Source: Brachynemurus nebulosus
Lineage: Eukaryota > Arthropoda > Insecta > Neuroptera > Myrmeleontidae
Direction of reading: 5' to 3'
Assembly: GCA_035578155.1 (NCBI GenBank)
Contig: JAPWDM010000032.1
Span: 3,771,394-3,835,393, forward strand
Length of the DNA: 64,000 bases
Under the pieces are notes generated by a model, which was not told the origin of the DNA, searched no databases, and saw nothing but the letters and a program-made list of their open reading frames with translations. The position numbers and the translations under genes are program-made. Below, in pieces: positions 1 through 11,065 of the stretch. Every line of letters starts with the position of its first letter. Positions within the stretch are counted from its first letter, which is position 1.

Positions 1-1155
1 TTTTATGATATTTGTACTAGTTGTAGCTAATGGTAATGAATCTGCTACTATTTTTGGGATATCATATATTGTTATCGTTTTACCTGGATTATTTCGCAAC
101 CATAAATCTTGTGCAGTTGAAGCATATTTCTTAAATGGTTTATACACAGCCACATCAAGTGGTTGTAATTTATGGCTACAATGTGGTGGAAATGATAACA
201 TTACGATCCCATTATCTTTCGCTAAGTTTAAGGTTGGTACATGTAAATGTGAGGAATGATTATCTAATACGAGTAATACTGGATTATTAATAGATGGTTT
301 AACGTGTGCGATGAAATGTTGCCTGTACATAAAAAATTCTTCATTTGTTACCCAGCCGCTTGAATTGCCTGCACCAATACAACCTTTTGGTCCATTATTA
401 ATAAAATGATTTTTATATTTTTTTCGTGGAAATACGAACATAGGAGGCACTGTATTTCCGTTTGCGGAAACAGCACATATTAGTGTCACATTAGTACCCC
501 ATTCAGCAGAAGTTATGGAGCCAACATTTTTTTTACCTTTCGCAGCAATTATTTTAGTAGGTTTAAGTACTGTGGAAATTCCAGTTTCATCTATATTCCA
601 AATGTTTGATGCGGTAAATTGATATTTATTCATAACTTCAGCTAATTGAGTGAAAAATGGTTTTACATTTTCAATATTAAACGATGTCGCTCGTCCGATG
701 CTTGTTGGTTCGGGTTTTCTAATTGACAACTCTCGATTCCTTTTTAGAAAACTAGAAAACCACTCTTTGCCAGCTATTTTATTAAGTTTCCATGTTTCAG
801 GCATTTTAATATTAAATTTTTCAGCACACTCATAAGCAAGCTGACGAACATCTTTTGGAGTCAATCCATAAAATATCGAAGCCATTTGTAGTAAATAATC
901 TTTTAAAGCAATTTCCTGGTCCTTAGAAAATACTCGTCGAGGTTTTTTATAGCCCATTGTCGGTAAATCTTGCGTTTCCTTATTTTTATATGCTTTCAAT
1001 TTAGTTAAATAACGCGTTAGCGTCGTACGTTTAATATTAAATTCCTTTGAAGCAGCATTTATACTTTTGTTCCCAAAAATTATTGTTCTTGCGGCGTCAT
1101 TAAATTTTTCCATAGGTATAAGACCTCTTTCGGTTTTGCGTTTATAATTTCTCAT
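1..1155 (-). CDS. pogo/Tigger-like DDE transposase, 3' end cut by window edge
   Basis: Open for 385 codons from the ATG at 1155 to the window edge, so the C-terminus is missing. Residues about 15-55 form a psq-type helix-turn-helix, which binds the element's ends. A CENP-B-like second DNA-binding region follows, then a DDE_1 catalytic core. The visible acidic motifs are NIDETG (Asp near residue 189), LVLDNHSSH (near 295) and QPLDVAVY (near 333), the usual pogo/Tigger D-D-D pattern. No stop or frameshift was seen in the 385 codons I translated by hand. A pogo-like inverted end beginning CAGTAGACC lies 160 bp upstream at 1315. The enzyme would cut and paste DNA at TA sites in the nucleus. It could be a domesticated copy, but the nearby end suggests a mobile one. 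Confidence 0.9.
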   Translation of the reverse strand, partial: MRNYKRKTERGLIPMEKFNDAARTIIFGNKSINAASKEFNIKRTTLTRYLTKLKAYKNKETQDLPTMGYKKPRRVFSKDQEIALKDYLLQMASIFYGLTPKDVRQLAYECAEKFNIKMPETWKLNKIAGKEWFSSFLKRNRELSIRKPEPTSIGRATSFNIENVKPFFTQLAEVMNKYQFTASNIWNIDETGISTVLKPTKIIAAKGKKNVGSITSAEWGTNVTLICAVSANGNTVPPMFVFPRKKYKNHFINNGPKGCIGAGNSSGWVTNEEFFMYRQHFIAHVKPSINNPVLLVLDNHSSHLHVPTLNLAKDNGIVMLSFPPHCSHKLQPLDVAVYKPFKKYASTAQDLWLRNNPGKTITIYDIPKIVADSLPLATTSTNIIK

Positions 1156-1897
1156 ATCTAAAAGAAATAAAAAACAAAAATTTAATAAAAGAAGATCTTA
1201 ATCATAGTTTTGTTAATGAAAAAATTTGTACTTACTTATTTATAAATGATACAAATTTTGACCATTCAATCGATGACGGATACGGTGATAAATTTAACCC
1301 TTAATTGGTCTACTGAATTACAAATGCAATTTTATTTTATTTTTTTCTAAATAATTTTTTTATAATCGCTATTACTGAACTGTAACCACCATGTATTCCC
1401 AAATGAGATTAAGTACTTCAATTTGATGTGTGATAACATTTTCTTTGCAAACTTTTAATTTCAGTTATTAACGATTTAGTTTTTTTGTATCCCAGTAGAC
1501 TGATAATCTTATTTAAAATAATTAACCAAATTAAAGGTAATTAATTAATTAATTAAATTTAATTTATGTGTAAACAGATATAAGTAACTTAATTTTCTGA
1601 AATATGCAAAAATACAATTTTATTTTTAAATTAATATTTCGATTCTATTTTTTTTTTTTTTTTTTACTTTATTACTATTTAAATTCTAATTTCATATTCC
1701 TAGATATTTCCAGGAAAAATATTTGTGAAAACGATTAAATAAAATATGTTATGATCACAGGAAAATTTTTAATAATAGTATTTTTTTTTAATAATATTTT
1801 TCTATTTTCAAAGCAGATTAACAAATAATTTAAGAAAATAACTTTTGTACTCCAGTAGACTACTTATGTTTCAAAAAGTGAGTAGACCAGTTAAGGG
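1156..1897. repeat. Spacer with facing pogo-type terminal repeats
   Basis: A 20-bp sequence at 1295-1314 recurs inverted at 1881-1900 with one mismatch. The inner copy reads as the right end of the transposase-bearing element; the outer one as the left end of a second element extending right over the MADF gene. CAGTAGAC occurs again near 1492 and 1853. The rest is AT-rich with a poly-T run near 1650. No gene is visible. Element boundaries are inferred, because no clean TA duplication is seen next to either end. Confidence 0.5.
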
Positions 1898-2662
1898 TTA
1901 AGGAAATTCAGTATACTCTGTAGTAAAAAAATTGGATAAATAAGAATCAATTGAATCCGTTGATGTAGAACTAATTGGTGTTCGAACAATAGACATGTAC
2001 TCCGGTTGCTCTGTAGTTGGTGAATGAACTTGTACTGATGATTCAGTTGGTAAAATATTAGATTGAAAATTCGGTGGCGATTGTAATAAAATTTCCTGCG
2101 GTTTTATTTTTTCAGCTACGGTATCTTCTGATACTGATAACGACTGTTTTTCATTTTTCGAAATTATATCATATTTTTCTATCAATTGCATTATTTCGAG
2201 TTTTAAATTTTTCTTTAAATCTTCTGAAAATGTTTTTAATGTTGGCAACAAAGATAACAGAAATTTTTCATTTTCGTCATTAAACGTTTTATTTTTCGTT
2301 TCCAATAAATTTTCGTTTTTATTTAATTTTTGCGTTTTTTTAATTAAAAATTGTAGTTGATTTGCATATTTATATGGTTTTCTTTTCTTTTCAGGATTTA
2401 ATTTTTTTTGTTTTATTACTGCAAAATATCTGTCCTTAATATTTTTCCAACGTTTCTGTAAGAATTCTCCAAATTTTTTTTTGTTATTAAAATTTACTTC
2501 TTCGTTGGAAAAACAATTTATGATTTGATTCCAAGCCAATTTTCTGTTATATATATCACTATGTATCCTTTGCGTGTCCCATATAATGGGTCGCTTTTCA
2601 ACTTCATTTATTAATTTTAAATTATTAATTTTATATGCCATTATAACTTTGAAAATATACAC
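1898..2662 (-). CDS. MADF-BESS domain protein (Adf-1-like)
   Basis: This gene encodes 254 residues. Residues about 14-110 match a MADF (Myb/SANT-like) DNA-binding domain: LINEVEKRPIIWDTQ, then YNRKLAWNQI and QKRWKNIKDRY. Residues about 132-170 resemble a BESS interaction motif (FLLSLLPTLKTFSEDLKKNL). The tail is Ser/Thr-rich. Met8 (ATG at 2641) is an equally good start. MADF-BESS proteins are insect transcription regulators and also occur as accessory proteins of some DNA transposons. The stop codon lies inside a copy of the terminal repeat shared with the neighbouring pogo element, so this may be a transposon-borne or truncated gene rather than a host gene. No promoter could be identified. 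Confidence 0.7.
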   Translation of the reverse strand: MYIFKVIMAYKINNLKLINEVEKRPIIWDTQRIHSDIYNRKLAWNQIINCFSNEEVNFNNKKKFGEFLQKRWKNIKDRYFAVIKQKKLNPEKKRKPYKYANQLQFLIKKTQKLNKNENLLETKNKTFNDENEKFLLSLLPTLKTFSEDLKKNLKLEIMQLIEKYDIISKNEKQSLSVSEDTVAEKIKPQEILLQSPPNFQSNILPTESSVQVHSPTTEQPEYMSIVRTPISSTSTDSIDSYLSNFFTTEYTEFP

Positions 2663-3067
2663 TAGAAAATTTTAAGTAACAATGAAAAACTGAACAGTAG
2701 TGTTCACCGTGTCGGTCAGCGAGAAAATGGTATCGAAATTAATACAACTTCTGTATATAAAAGAAAGATTTATATAACACCAAAACCAGTCAAATCAAAA
2801 AAAGAGTTATATAATTAATAACGTCGCTTAAAATTGAAAATGTCGCTACTTTTTATTTAAAAAAAATAAACTTATTTATACTTGCAAATCTGAAAAACAA
2901 AAATAAAAAACGTCGCGGCGTTTTATTTAAAAAATAAAAGTACAACAAATATTAGCGATGCTTTTTATTTAAATAAAATTATGCATATTCCATAACATAT
3001 TAAATAAAGTATTGCTCAAATTACCTCTTACAAATTTCATTGCCCAAATAACTCCGGTCTACCCTAC
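2663..3067. other. AT-rich spacer with short AACGTCGC repeats
   Basis: No coding potential. The block AACGTCGC...TTTTATTTAAA recurs loosely three times (about 2820-2860, 2905-2938, 2953-2978). It ends where similarity to the LINE 3' region begins, near 3068. Confidence 0.4.
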
Positions 3068-3852
3068 ATTCACGGACGGGTTTGTCACATCACTCCCTAT
3101 ATTGTTGTTATTGCTACTTGAAACGAGGTGTTATTCGTCTATTTTGGTGTACACTGGGTCGTACGGCGAGACTTTTGTGGGAGCGTAGATGTTGGCTCAA
3201 TGACAGAGGGCTGTGAAAGCCTAGTTCGTTTTCGTGTCCTCAGATGGTAGGTAGGAGTAGGGACAGAGGGAAGGGAAAGGACTGTTTGTGTTTGTGTGTG
3301 TGTTTGTGTATGTGTGTGGATGTGTCTTTCTATTTTACGTTTCTTGGTGTAGATGTTCTCTGGTTCATCAAATTGCTCATTAAGATCGGGTGTTCCTGGA
3401 ACTGCGCGTTTAGATGGTACAGAGGTTGACGGACCTTGTGTGTTATTGAATTGGGGAGGATTGTGCACCAGAGCGGTAACAGTGACAGTGCGGCAGTTGT
3501 TCGATCGCCCCTCTCCATCAGACGAATCTGGATCTGTATGTGTGTTAAGTGTTTGTCTTTCAGTGTTAGTGTATTGTGTGTTTATGTATGTGTGTTGTGT
3601 GTCAGTAGGATGAGTGTTAGTGTATTGTTCGCTCACTGTAGATGGCTCAGATGGAGTAGAAGCAGGTCTTGTGCTTTCACATATCGCAGTCGGATTCGTA
3701 TTACTGAGGAACTTCCGTACTATACGACACGTGTTTATGATCACTTCCTTTTGCATAGTGACATATGTGTATTTTGGGAGACCCAAGAGGCTCAAACTAT
3801 TATGTAGTGTGTGTGGAATGACCCCGGTGGCACTGAGCACTATTGGAACGAT
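3068..3852 (-). mobile_element. 5'-truncated Dong/R4-type LINE copy
   Basis: Matches 4006-4790 of the neighbouring full-length copy at a constant offset of 938 bp across the shared coding part. The match breaks at about 3852, where this copy runs into (TTA)n. On its left it stops near 3068, without the last roughly 140 bp of 3' UTR that the other copy has (3869-4005). It is therefore truncated at both ends and lies head-to-tail with the complete element. Confidence 0.85.
3139..3840 (-). pseudogene. C-terminal piece of Dong/R4 LINE polyprotein
   Basis: Encodes 233 residues equal to the end of the full-length LINE protein: the stretch just after the endonuclease motif, then a Ser/Thr/Pro-rich tail with alternating His-Thr/Gln-Thr runs ending in CTPK. 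Here the codon that is a stop in the full-length copy (4563-4565) is CAA (Gln), so the tail is a real part of the family protein. No RT or complete endonuclease is present, so this fragment cannot act alone. Confidence 0.8.
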
Positions 3853-3868
3853 TTATTATTATTATTAT
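3853..3868. repeat. (TTA)n at junction of the two LINE copies
   Basis: Five TTA units separate the 3' end of the full-length LINE from the 5'-truncated copy. Dong-type elements insert in TAA repeats, so this is the expected 3' target sequence. Confidence 0.8.
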
Positions 3869-6800
3869 AGACTTTTACGCCAACCTGGCGCTCACTACTC
3901 AGTAGGACAGTACTGGGTAACATTCACCTATACCGGCATTATGCAAGGTATTAGGCTCTGTGGAAGGGTAATGTGCCAAACCAATCCGTAAAAGTACCGT
4001 AGTACATTCACGGACGGGCTTCTCACATCACTCCTTATATTGTTGTTGTTGTTGCTTGAAACGAGGTGTTATGTGTCTATTTGGGTGTACACTGGGTCGT
4101 ACGACGAGACTTTCGTGGGAGCGTAGATGTTGGCTCAATGACAGACGGCTGTGATAGCCTGGTTCGTTTTCGTGTCCTCAGAGGATAGGTAGGATTAGGG
4201 ACAGAGGGAAGGGAAAGGACTGTTTGTGTTTGTGCGTGTGTTCGTGTATGTGTGTGGATGTGTCGTTCTATTTTACGTTTCTTGGTGTAAATGTGTTCTG
4301 GTTCATCAAATTGCTCATTAAGATCGGGTGTTCCTGGAATTGCGCGTTTAGACGGTACAGAGGTTGACGGACTTTGTGTGTTATTGAGTTGGGGAGGATT
4401 GTGCACCAGAGCGGTAACAGTGATGGTGCGGCAGTTGGTCGATCCTCCCTCTCCATCAGACGAATCTGGATCTGTATGTGTGTTAGGTGTTTGTGTTTCA
4501 GTGTTAGTGTATTGTGTGTTTATGTATGTGTGTTGTGTGTCAGTAGGATGAGTGTCAGTGTATTATTCGCCCACTGTAGATGGCTCAGATGGAGTAGAAG
4601 CAGGTCTTGTGCTTTCACGTATCGCAGTCGGATTCGTATTACTGAGGAACTTCCGTACTATACGACACGTGTTTATGATCACTGCCTTTTGCATAGTGAC
4701 ATATGTGTATTTTGGGAGACCCAAGAGGCTCAAACTATTATGTAGTGTGTGTGGAATGACCCCGGTGGCACTGAGCACTATTGGAACGATGTGGACATGT
4801 TCCATTCGCCATTGTTGTTTTATTTCGGCTGCGAGGTCAGTGTATTTATCCAATTTAACTGCGTGTGTTTTTTGTAAGTTGTGTGTATTTGGAACCGCAA
4901 TATCGATCAGATAGGTTGTCTTAGTGTTTTTCATTACGAAGGTGATATCTGGTCGATTATGATTTATGGTCTTATCTATAATAATCGACCGATCCCAGTA
5001 AAGTCTACAGGAGTCATTCTCCGCTACTACTTTTGGTGTGAGCTTGTAGTAAGGTGTTTTATCGGTTATAAGGTGGTGCTTAACCGCTAGTTTCTGGTAT
5101 ATGATTTTGCCAACCTGGTCGTGACGGTGTTTGTATTCGGACTGAGCGAGCTGAGTACAGGCAGCTGTGATGTGTTGGATCGTTTCAGGTTTGGAATGGC
5201 ATCTCCGGCATGAGTCAGATGTTATTGACGAGTCACGAAGTATGTATTTTGAGTAATTCTTTGTATGAATTACTTGATCTTGTATAGCTAGCATGAATCC
5301 TTCAGTCTCCGGGAAAAGACTTCCTTGACTCAACCAGGCGTGCGACGCTGCTTTGTCGACGTTACTCTGATTAAGATCATGTGGATGTCTCCCATGTAAA
5401 GGCTTCCGAATCCATTGCTGAATTTTGTCCTCCTTCGTGACCAAACGGCAAAAACTATCTGGCATTTCTGTGTGTGAGAGGTTTAATGGTGTGTATGCCT
5501 TGTCGGCTTGGATTATTGCATTGTGTAAGTGTGATGTGTGTGTTTTGGTGTAAAAGTATTCTCGCAAGTTATGAACCTGTTTATTATGCGTGTTCCTTAT
5601 GTCTATAAGACCTCGACCCCCTCCGGCTCTTGGCAGCGTCAATCGTTCTATCGCTGCTTTGGGATGATGAATTCTGTATTTGGTCATAAGGACGCGGGTC
5701 TTGATCTCGATGTTTGTCAAATCCGTAGGCGTCCATTTGATTACCCCAAATGAGTATGTTAGCACCGGAACTGCGTAGGTGTTAATTGCTTTGATGGTTT
5801 TTTTTCCATCAAGGTGGGTGCTCAGTAATCTCCGTACACGCGTTAGGTATTGCTGCATCAGGTGTTGTTTTACAGCGCTGTGATCTATACGTTCGTCCTG
5901 ATTGAATCCGAGATACCGGTACGACTCTCCCTCGTCCATGGGCTGCATAACAGACTCTGGTTCGAGTTCGAATGCGACCGCATCTCGTTTTCCTCCAGAA
6001 CGACATTGTGTTCGACATTTATCGATTCCGAACTCCATACAGAGGTCTCGCGAAACCTCGTTGGAAAGTCCCAGCAGCTGCTGTAATTGATGTTTAGTAG
6101 CTGCATAGATCTTAATATCATCCATGTACATTAGATGTGAAATGGTATGGCGCGAATTCGTTTGCGTACCTACATTGTAACCGTATTTGGTTTCATTTAA
6201 CAGGCGAGAAAGTGGATTCATTGCGAGACAAAACCATAATGGACTCAATGAGTCACCTTGGAATATGCCGCGTCTTACTTGAATAAGGTCGCTTGTTGTT
6301 TTTTCATTACCAATACTTAAATGTAAGGTCGTTCGCCAGTCGGACATGATCGTTCCAAGGAAGTTCACGATACTTGGGTGTATTTTGTACAACTCCAATA
6401 CTCTCCGTAACCAGGAGTGCGGGACCGAATCAAATGCCTTTTTATAATCAATAAACGCTGTGTACAGGTTACGTTTTCTCCCTTTCGCTTGTTCCAGTAC
6501 TACGGAGTCAATCAGAAGCTGCTCTTTGCAGCCTTGTGACCTCTTTCGACATCCCTTTTGTTCTTCTGTCAGTATGGTGTTAATCTGACAATGCTCATTG
6601 ATCTTTTCTGCCAGACAGGACGTCAAAATCTTATACACTGTAGGTAAGCAGGTGATAGGCCTATAATTCGCAGGATTTTTTGTATCACTGTTTTTAGGTT
6701 TCATGTATGTGATACCCTGCGTTAGGAACTTCGGTGTCAGGTTTGGTGTTCTTATAAATAGTGTAAAGTGTTCAGCGAGATACTTGTGTGTTGATGTAAA

Positions 6801-8360
6801 GTGTTTGAGCCAGTAGTTTTGTATGTTGTCGATGCCAGGTGCCTTCCAGTTATGCGATCTCTGTAAAGCTCTGGAGACGTCCTCTGTAGTAATGTCCGTA
6901 TAGGGCATCTCCGGAAGATGTTCGTTATTCCTGCACTCTGTATCGATCCAGCTGGCTTTGTCATTATGGTCAATGGTGTTGGACCATATATTCGCCCAAA
7001 AACTATGGAGTGCGTTCTTCTCCGGTAGACCATTACTGTCAGTTACCGTGTTCGTTAGAGACTGATAAAACCGTCTCTCGTTTCTGCTGAACGCTTGGTT
7101 TTGTCGTCTGCGTTCAGTACTGGTCTTATATCTTCGTAAGCGCTTCGCTAGTGCTGTTAATTTTTGGTGAAGCGTATCTCTGATCTCTGTGAGTGTTTTA
7201 TTGGGTTCCTCGTATTGTGTGTGTACTGTGTGTTTGCGTAATATGTCGTGTATGTATTTGTTGAGCCGTTTGGACCTCGTACCCTGTTGGTATTGGGTGA
7301 TCCTGCCGACGTTGCATCGGATGTTGCTGATGCGTTTATTCAATCGTGTTTCCCAGGCAGGAGTTTTGTGTTCCTTCGAGTTGTACGCTACAGGTGGTGT
7401 TACATCGGACACGTTACAACGTATAGCTGCAACGGCTCCACAATAGATAGCTGTGTGTAACTCGATAAAATTGTTACATGTTTCCAAGTGTTTAGGCAGT
7501 ATTGTATTGTTTAATATCTCAACGATCTCAGCCAATCTACGTGAGGTGTGTTGTTTAGGCAACAAGTACCTATGTGTGGGGTCCGTCCCTTCAAATTCAG
7601 TAAGCGCTGTGTTAAATTCCAGTTCGATCTTTTGCAGTAGGGTGTCATTTACTGCTGTCTCATGGTGGTCAGGCTCATTCTCGACAAGTTGTTGAGTGTC
7701 GTTTTGTGTGGGGCTCTCCATTTCTGGTGGGCCGTCGTCCTGACTTTCTTCATTTTGAGCAAATTGATGTGCGACTTGTGTTTTAATGGTGTTTATGAGG
7801 GAGGAAGGGATGAGGTTATTGGTAAAAATGACACGTTTTTGGTCTGCCAGTCTCTGTTCAGTAACGCGACTTAGGTGAGGGTAGCTGTGCGCGAACTCTT
7901 GATGTAATTTTGTACGGTAACCAGTTTTGTCCGTTTCAAGTCTAGTAACTTTGAAGTATGTGCGTACGATGAATTCATTCAGTTCATCTGTCCATTGCAT
8001 ACGCACACGCTTCTTACCAGCTTTAGTGGTCCCCAAAGGATGCTCCGAGGAAACACTTAAAGTCGGCTGAGCCAAAGGTGTTGGGGGCTCCGTAAGTAGG
8101 GCAGTAGCATTTTGGCTGAAGGTGTTGTTACAGCTGACAGGTGGCTGCCTAGAACCCAGCCTGTCGTCACCGCGATCTAAGCTGTCACATTCAGTGGTGA
8201 CCCTGATGCGCCCGGTCGCTCCACCGGCAGCGGCATTTTTCCGAGGCTTTTCTTTTCTTAACTTCTCCATCCTAATGGGTTGTCCTTTTAGTCGCCTTTT
8301 ACGACAAGCAGGACTTACTGTGGGCAAATTCTGCAAAGTGAAGCCCCCACCCACAGGGCG
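3869..8360 (-). mobile_element. Full-length Dong/R4-clade non-LTR retrotransposon
   Basis: About 4.5 kb, flanked on both sides by (TAA)n (8361-8420 and 3853-3868), the target preference known for Dong. The 5' end starts CGCCCTGTGGGTGGGGGC on the minus strand. It has a single ORF with RT, CCHC and restriction-like endonuclease, a short 3' UTR (3869-4076) and no poly-A. It moves by nicking the target and reverse-transcribing its RNA in place. Confidence 0.85.
4077..8270 (-). pseudogene. Dong/R4 LINE polyprotein (RT + REL endonuclease), one nonsense codon
   Basis: The reading frame runs 1,397 codons from the ATG at 8270, interrupted only by TAA at 4563-4565. An upstream in-frame GTG (8354) is not a likely eukaryotic start. 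An N-terminal conserved block (MQWTDELNEFIVRTYF, residues about 90-150) is typical of the R4 group. RT covers about 490-770 with FIDYKKAFD (about 606-614) and YMDDI (about 715-719). A CCHC motif (CRRCHSKPETIQHITAAC) lies near 1021-1038, and the PD-(D/E)XK endonuclease (RPDITF, then LIDIAVP) near 1106-1127. The sister copy has Gln at the stop position. The stop leaves RT and endonuclease intact and removes only the roughly 160-residue His/Thr-rich tail, so activity is not excluded. Confidence 0.9.
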
Positions 8361-8420
8361 TTATTATTATTATTATTGTTATTATTATTATTATTATTGT
8401 TATTACTATTATTATTATTT
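8361..8420. repeat. (TTA)n target microsatellite
   Basis: Imperfect TTA repeats with a few TTG/TTAC interruptions abut the 5' end of the LINE. They match the (TTA)n at its 3' end, showing insertion into this repeat. Confidence 0.85.
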
Positions 8421-8903
8421 TCGTACGAATTCGCATCAAAAAAAAACAAAATATTTTGTTTGTATCAAAAAGTCGTACGATCTCGTACGAACGAATCGTA
8501 AACAATGTAACCACTCATGCCTAAATGTATACATTTCTTTAATTCATATTAACTCAGGTAAATTCTTACGAATTCGTACGAATGAATTTTCGGATAAATT
8601 CGTATCCAGTGTAACCGCTACCTAACACATACATGTTGAATCATTTAGTGTTCTGTGGAATTATTTTATGTACTTGTTTACATAAAATTTATTTAAAAAT
8701 ATTGTCGGCTTCTGGGGAAGTTTACTGTGAAAGTGCTCATAGTGTTAAAATGACATTTCTCAAAAAACTCACTCGGTATATTGCTCGTCTGTTTTCATGT
8801 ACAGTTATGCAGTATTTTATCGTAAAGGGACGATTTAAGTGCCTTATTATTATTTATCAAATAATGTGCTCATTCAGAAAGTCACTAATAGATGTTAATT
8901 CTT
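8421..8903. other. Spacer with CGTACGA motifs
   Basis: CGTACGAATTCG-like motifs recur in both orientations (near 8422, 8474, 8484, 8570, 8577), suggesting a decayed inverted-repeat element. No supported gene. Confidence 0.3.
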
Positions 8904-8982
8904 ATACTAAAATAGAGTCGGGACATGTCAGCCTTTTTTCATCAAAGAAATTTCAAAAATAATTATTACATGTTTAAGTATA
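8904..8982. repeat. Partial copy of the AATAGAGTCGGGACATG MITE family
   Basis: Carries AAATAGAGTCGGGACATGT followed by CATCAAA, matching the ends of the elements at 22202-22511 and 46781-47043. Only one end is recognisable. Confidence 0.55.
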
Positions 8983-9004
8983 CCCGTGAAAAAATGATTG
9001 GATC

Positions 9005-9926
9005 TAATTTGATCCAAATAGATCTAATTTTTTATCTCGCTTATCCAATTGGATCTGATCTTTTATTTTTTTTTTTAATTGGTCAGATCTAATTGTATCC
9101 AAGTAGATCCGATTACTGATCAAATTTGATCCAATTAGATCCAGTTAGATTTGGCATTTTTTTTTTATTTGTCAGATGCAATTAGATCTGATATTTAATT
9201 TTTTTGTTATTTGGCAGATCTGATAATTTAATTTTGATTAGATTAAACAGGCCCAGTTGAATTCCAGTTCTATCTGTTATTTTATTTCTTAATGAACATC
9301 ATCAAATTTAATTTGACATGCTGTTTTTGTTTATGAATTAAAATAGGACTTCAAGTTAAATAACCTACTTAATAAGAACTTTCAAAAATAAAATAAGGAT
9401 TCATGAATAAAAGGCTTTTTCTCAATATAACATAATATTTTATTGCAAATCTAAAAGTTTATTTTTATATAGGTATATTTCGATAGAAAAACAATTTAAA
9501 GAGGTCAAATTGTCCTTCAAAAACTAAAGCGAAATTATCAAATATTTCGAAAACTGTAAAACATAGACTATATAGATTAAAAGTTTAAATTGATGTTGCT
9601 CTTTTCTAAAGAGCTGTCAGGGGAGCTATCAGGGATGATGAAAAAAAAACAGGTGGATGGCCCGGGTGATTTTGATTCTTGGGGACATTTGAATACAAAA
9701 ATTCTTAATTAGTCTTAATCTATAGATATGTTATTCTGGTCGAAACTAGAATTATGAAATTTTATCGAAAAATAACAAAATGGCGGACTTCGAAAAAATG
9801 ACTTTTCTTCTTATATTTCGCCTTTTTTGGGATATCAATTCCTGTTTTTAATAATTCTTTATAATTTCTGATATAGTTATAATAATTTATAATGGGATAT
9901 TTGACAATTTTTTAAAAACCATCTTA
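9005..9926. other. Interior of the CCCGTG element, no gene
   Basis: AT-rich, with GATC-type subterminal repeats up to about 9235. No recognisable coding or repeat family from 9240 to 9926. Confidence 0.4.
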
Positions 9927-10638
9927 CGGGCGGTTTTACATTCACATTTAAAGCCGACTTTAACACTAAAGCCAACTTTAAAACTAATTTTATTTTTGGT
10001 ACTATTTTACAATCAGATTTAAAGCTTCGTTAGTGTAAAAGTCGACTTTAAACTAAAGTAAGAATTGTCTCGACTTTTACTGCTTAAAGTCGGCTTTAAC
10101 ATATTTGTTATTGCTGATTATTATCATTGAATTTTGTTGATAAGCATAATTTTTCTATTAAATATTCGTACCATAAATAAATAAAATAAAAATTTTATTT
10201 GTTTGCTCATTAATATTTTTGATTATTTTTACGTCTTGGATTAATATCAAACATTCCTTTTGGGCTAAACTGGCTGAACGATTTCTGGGTTACCCGCGAT
10301 TTCTTTTATGATTCATTCATTGGATTTATGATAAATTTATTTTAAAAATAAATAATGTAGTTTTCTATTCCAATCTCACTGGCAGTAGCGAAATGAGTGA
10401 AATGCGTATATTTTGAAATTCAATCATGTTGATATTTTCGTTTCTATAGTTATTTTTGTTAAATGTAAGATTGCTTACGATCATTCATAGTTTGTTTTAT
10501 CCATGCAACACTTAAAAGTCCTTTAACAAAAGTAAGCATACCTGATCATTGTAAAACAATACTAAAAATAAAGTCGGCTTTAAATTAAAAGTAGCTTTAG
10601 TTAAAGAACCTTTAAAATTATGAATGTAAAACCGGCCA
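9927..10638. mobile_element. MITE-like element with about 90-bp inverted arms
   Basis: Left arm at about 9928-10018 and right arm at about 10548-10637 are inverted copies beginning GGNCGGTTTTACATTCA. The arms contain repeated AAAGCCGACTTTA-type motifs. Part of the interior (10053-10320) is repeated, split by an insertion, at 61815-63170. No coding sequence. TSD unclear. Confidence 0.65.
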
Positions 10639-11065
10639 TAAGTGTGTTTATTACTTCTTACTAAACTCATAATACACATTTTTAAATTATTTTGTACTAT
10701 ATTTTTAATAAAAATCACCGAGAAAATTTCAGTTTTTAAAAAGATCGCCAAAACGATACGTTCAGTCCCTTTCAAATCGTATGACGTTATTGGCTCTAAA
10801 ACATTAAGTAGTAGTAGTAGGTCTAGTAATGAAAATTAATACCTAATGAAAAATTTCTTTCATAGTTACCAAAAACGTAAACAATTTTTTTCCTAACTAC
10901 AATATAATACCTACATATTCGAACGAGCTTGTGACGTAAGCTGCTTTTGCTTGATGTTTTTGATTACGTCATTTTTAACGTAAATTTTGTAATTTTATTT
11001 TATATTTTTGAATGAAATAACCTGTAAAAAAGCAATATTCAGTATCATTATGACTCGAGTAATTA

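Noticed and set aside
3244..3807. Plus-strand ORFs opposite the LINE tail (also 4291-4914)
   Set aside because: They are antisense to the His/Thr-rich LINE C-terminus; the duplicated copies make them look conserved.
8122..8625. 167-codon plus-strand ORF over the LINE 5' end
   Set aside because: Antisense shadow that runs through (TTA)n giving a Tyr run.
8633..8962. 109-codon plus-strand ORF
   Set aside because: No recognisable domain, and its end is the MITE end at 8904-8962; probably chance.
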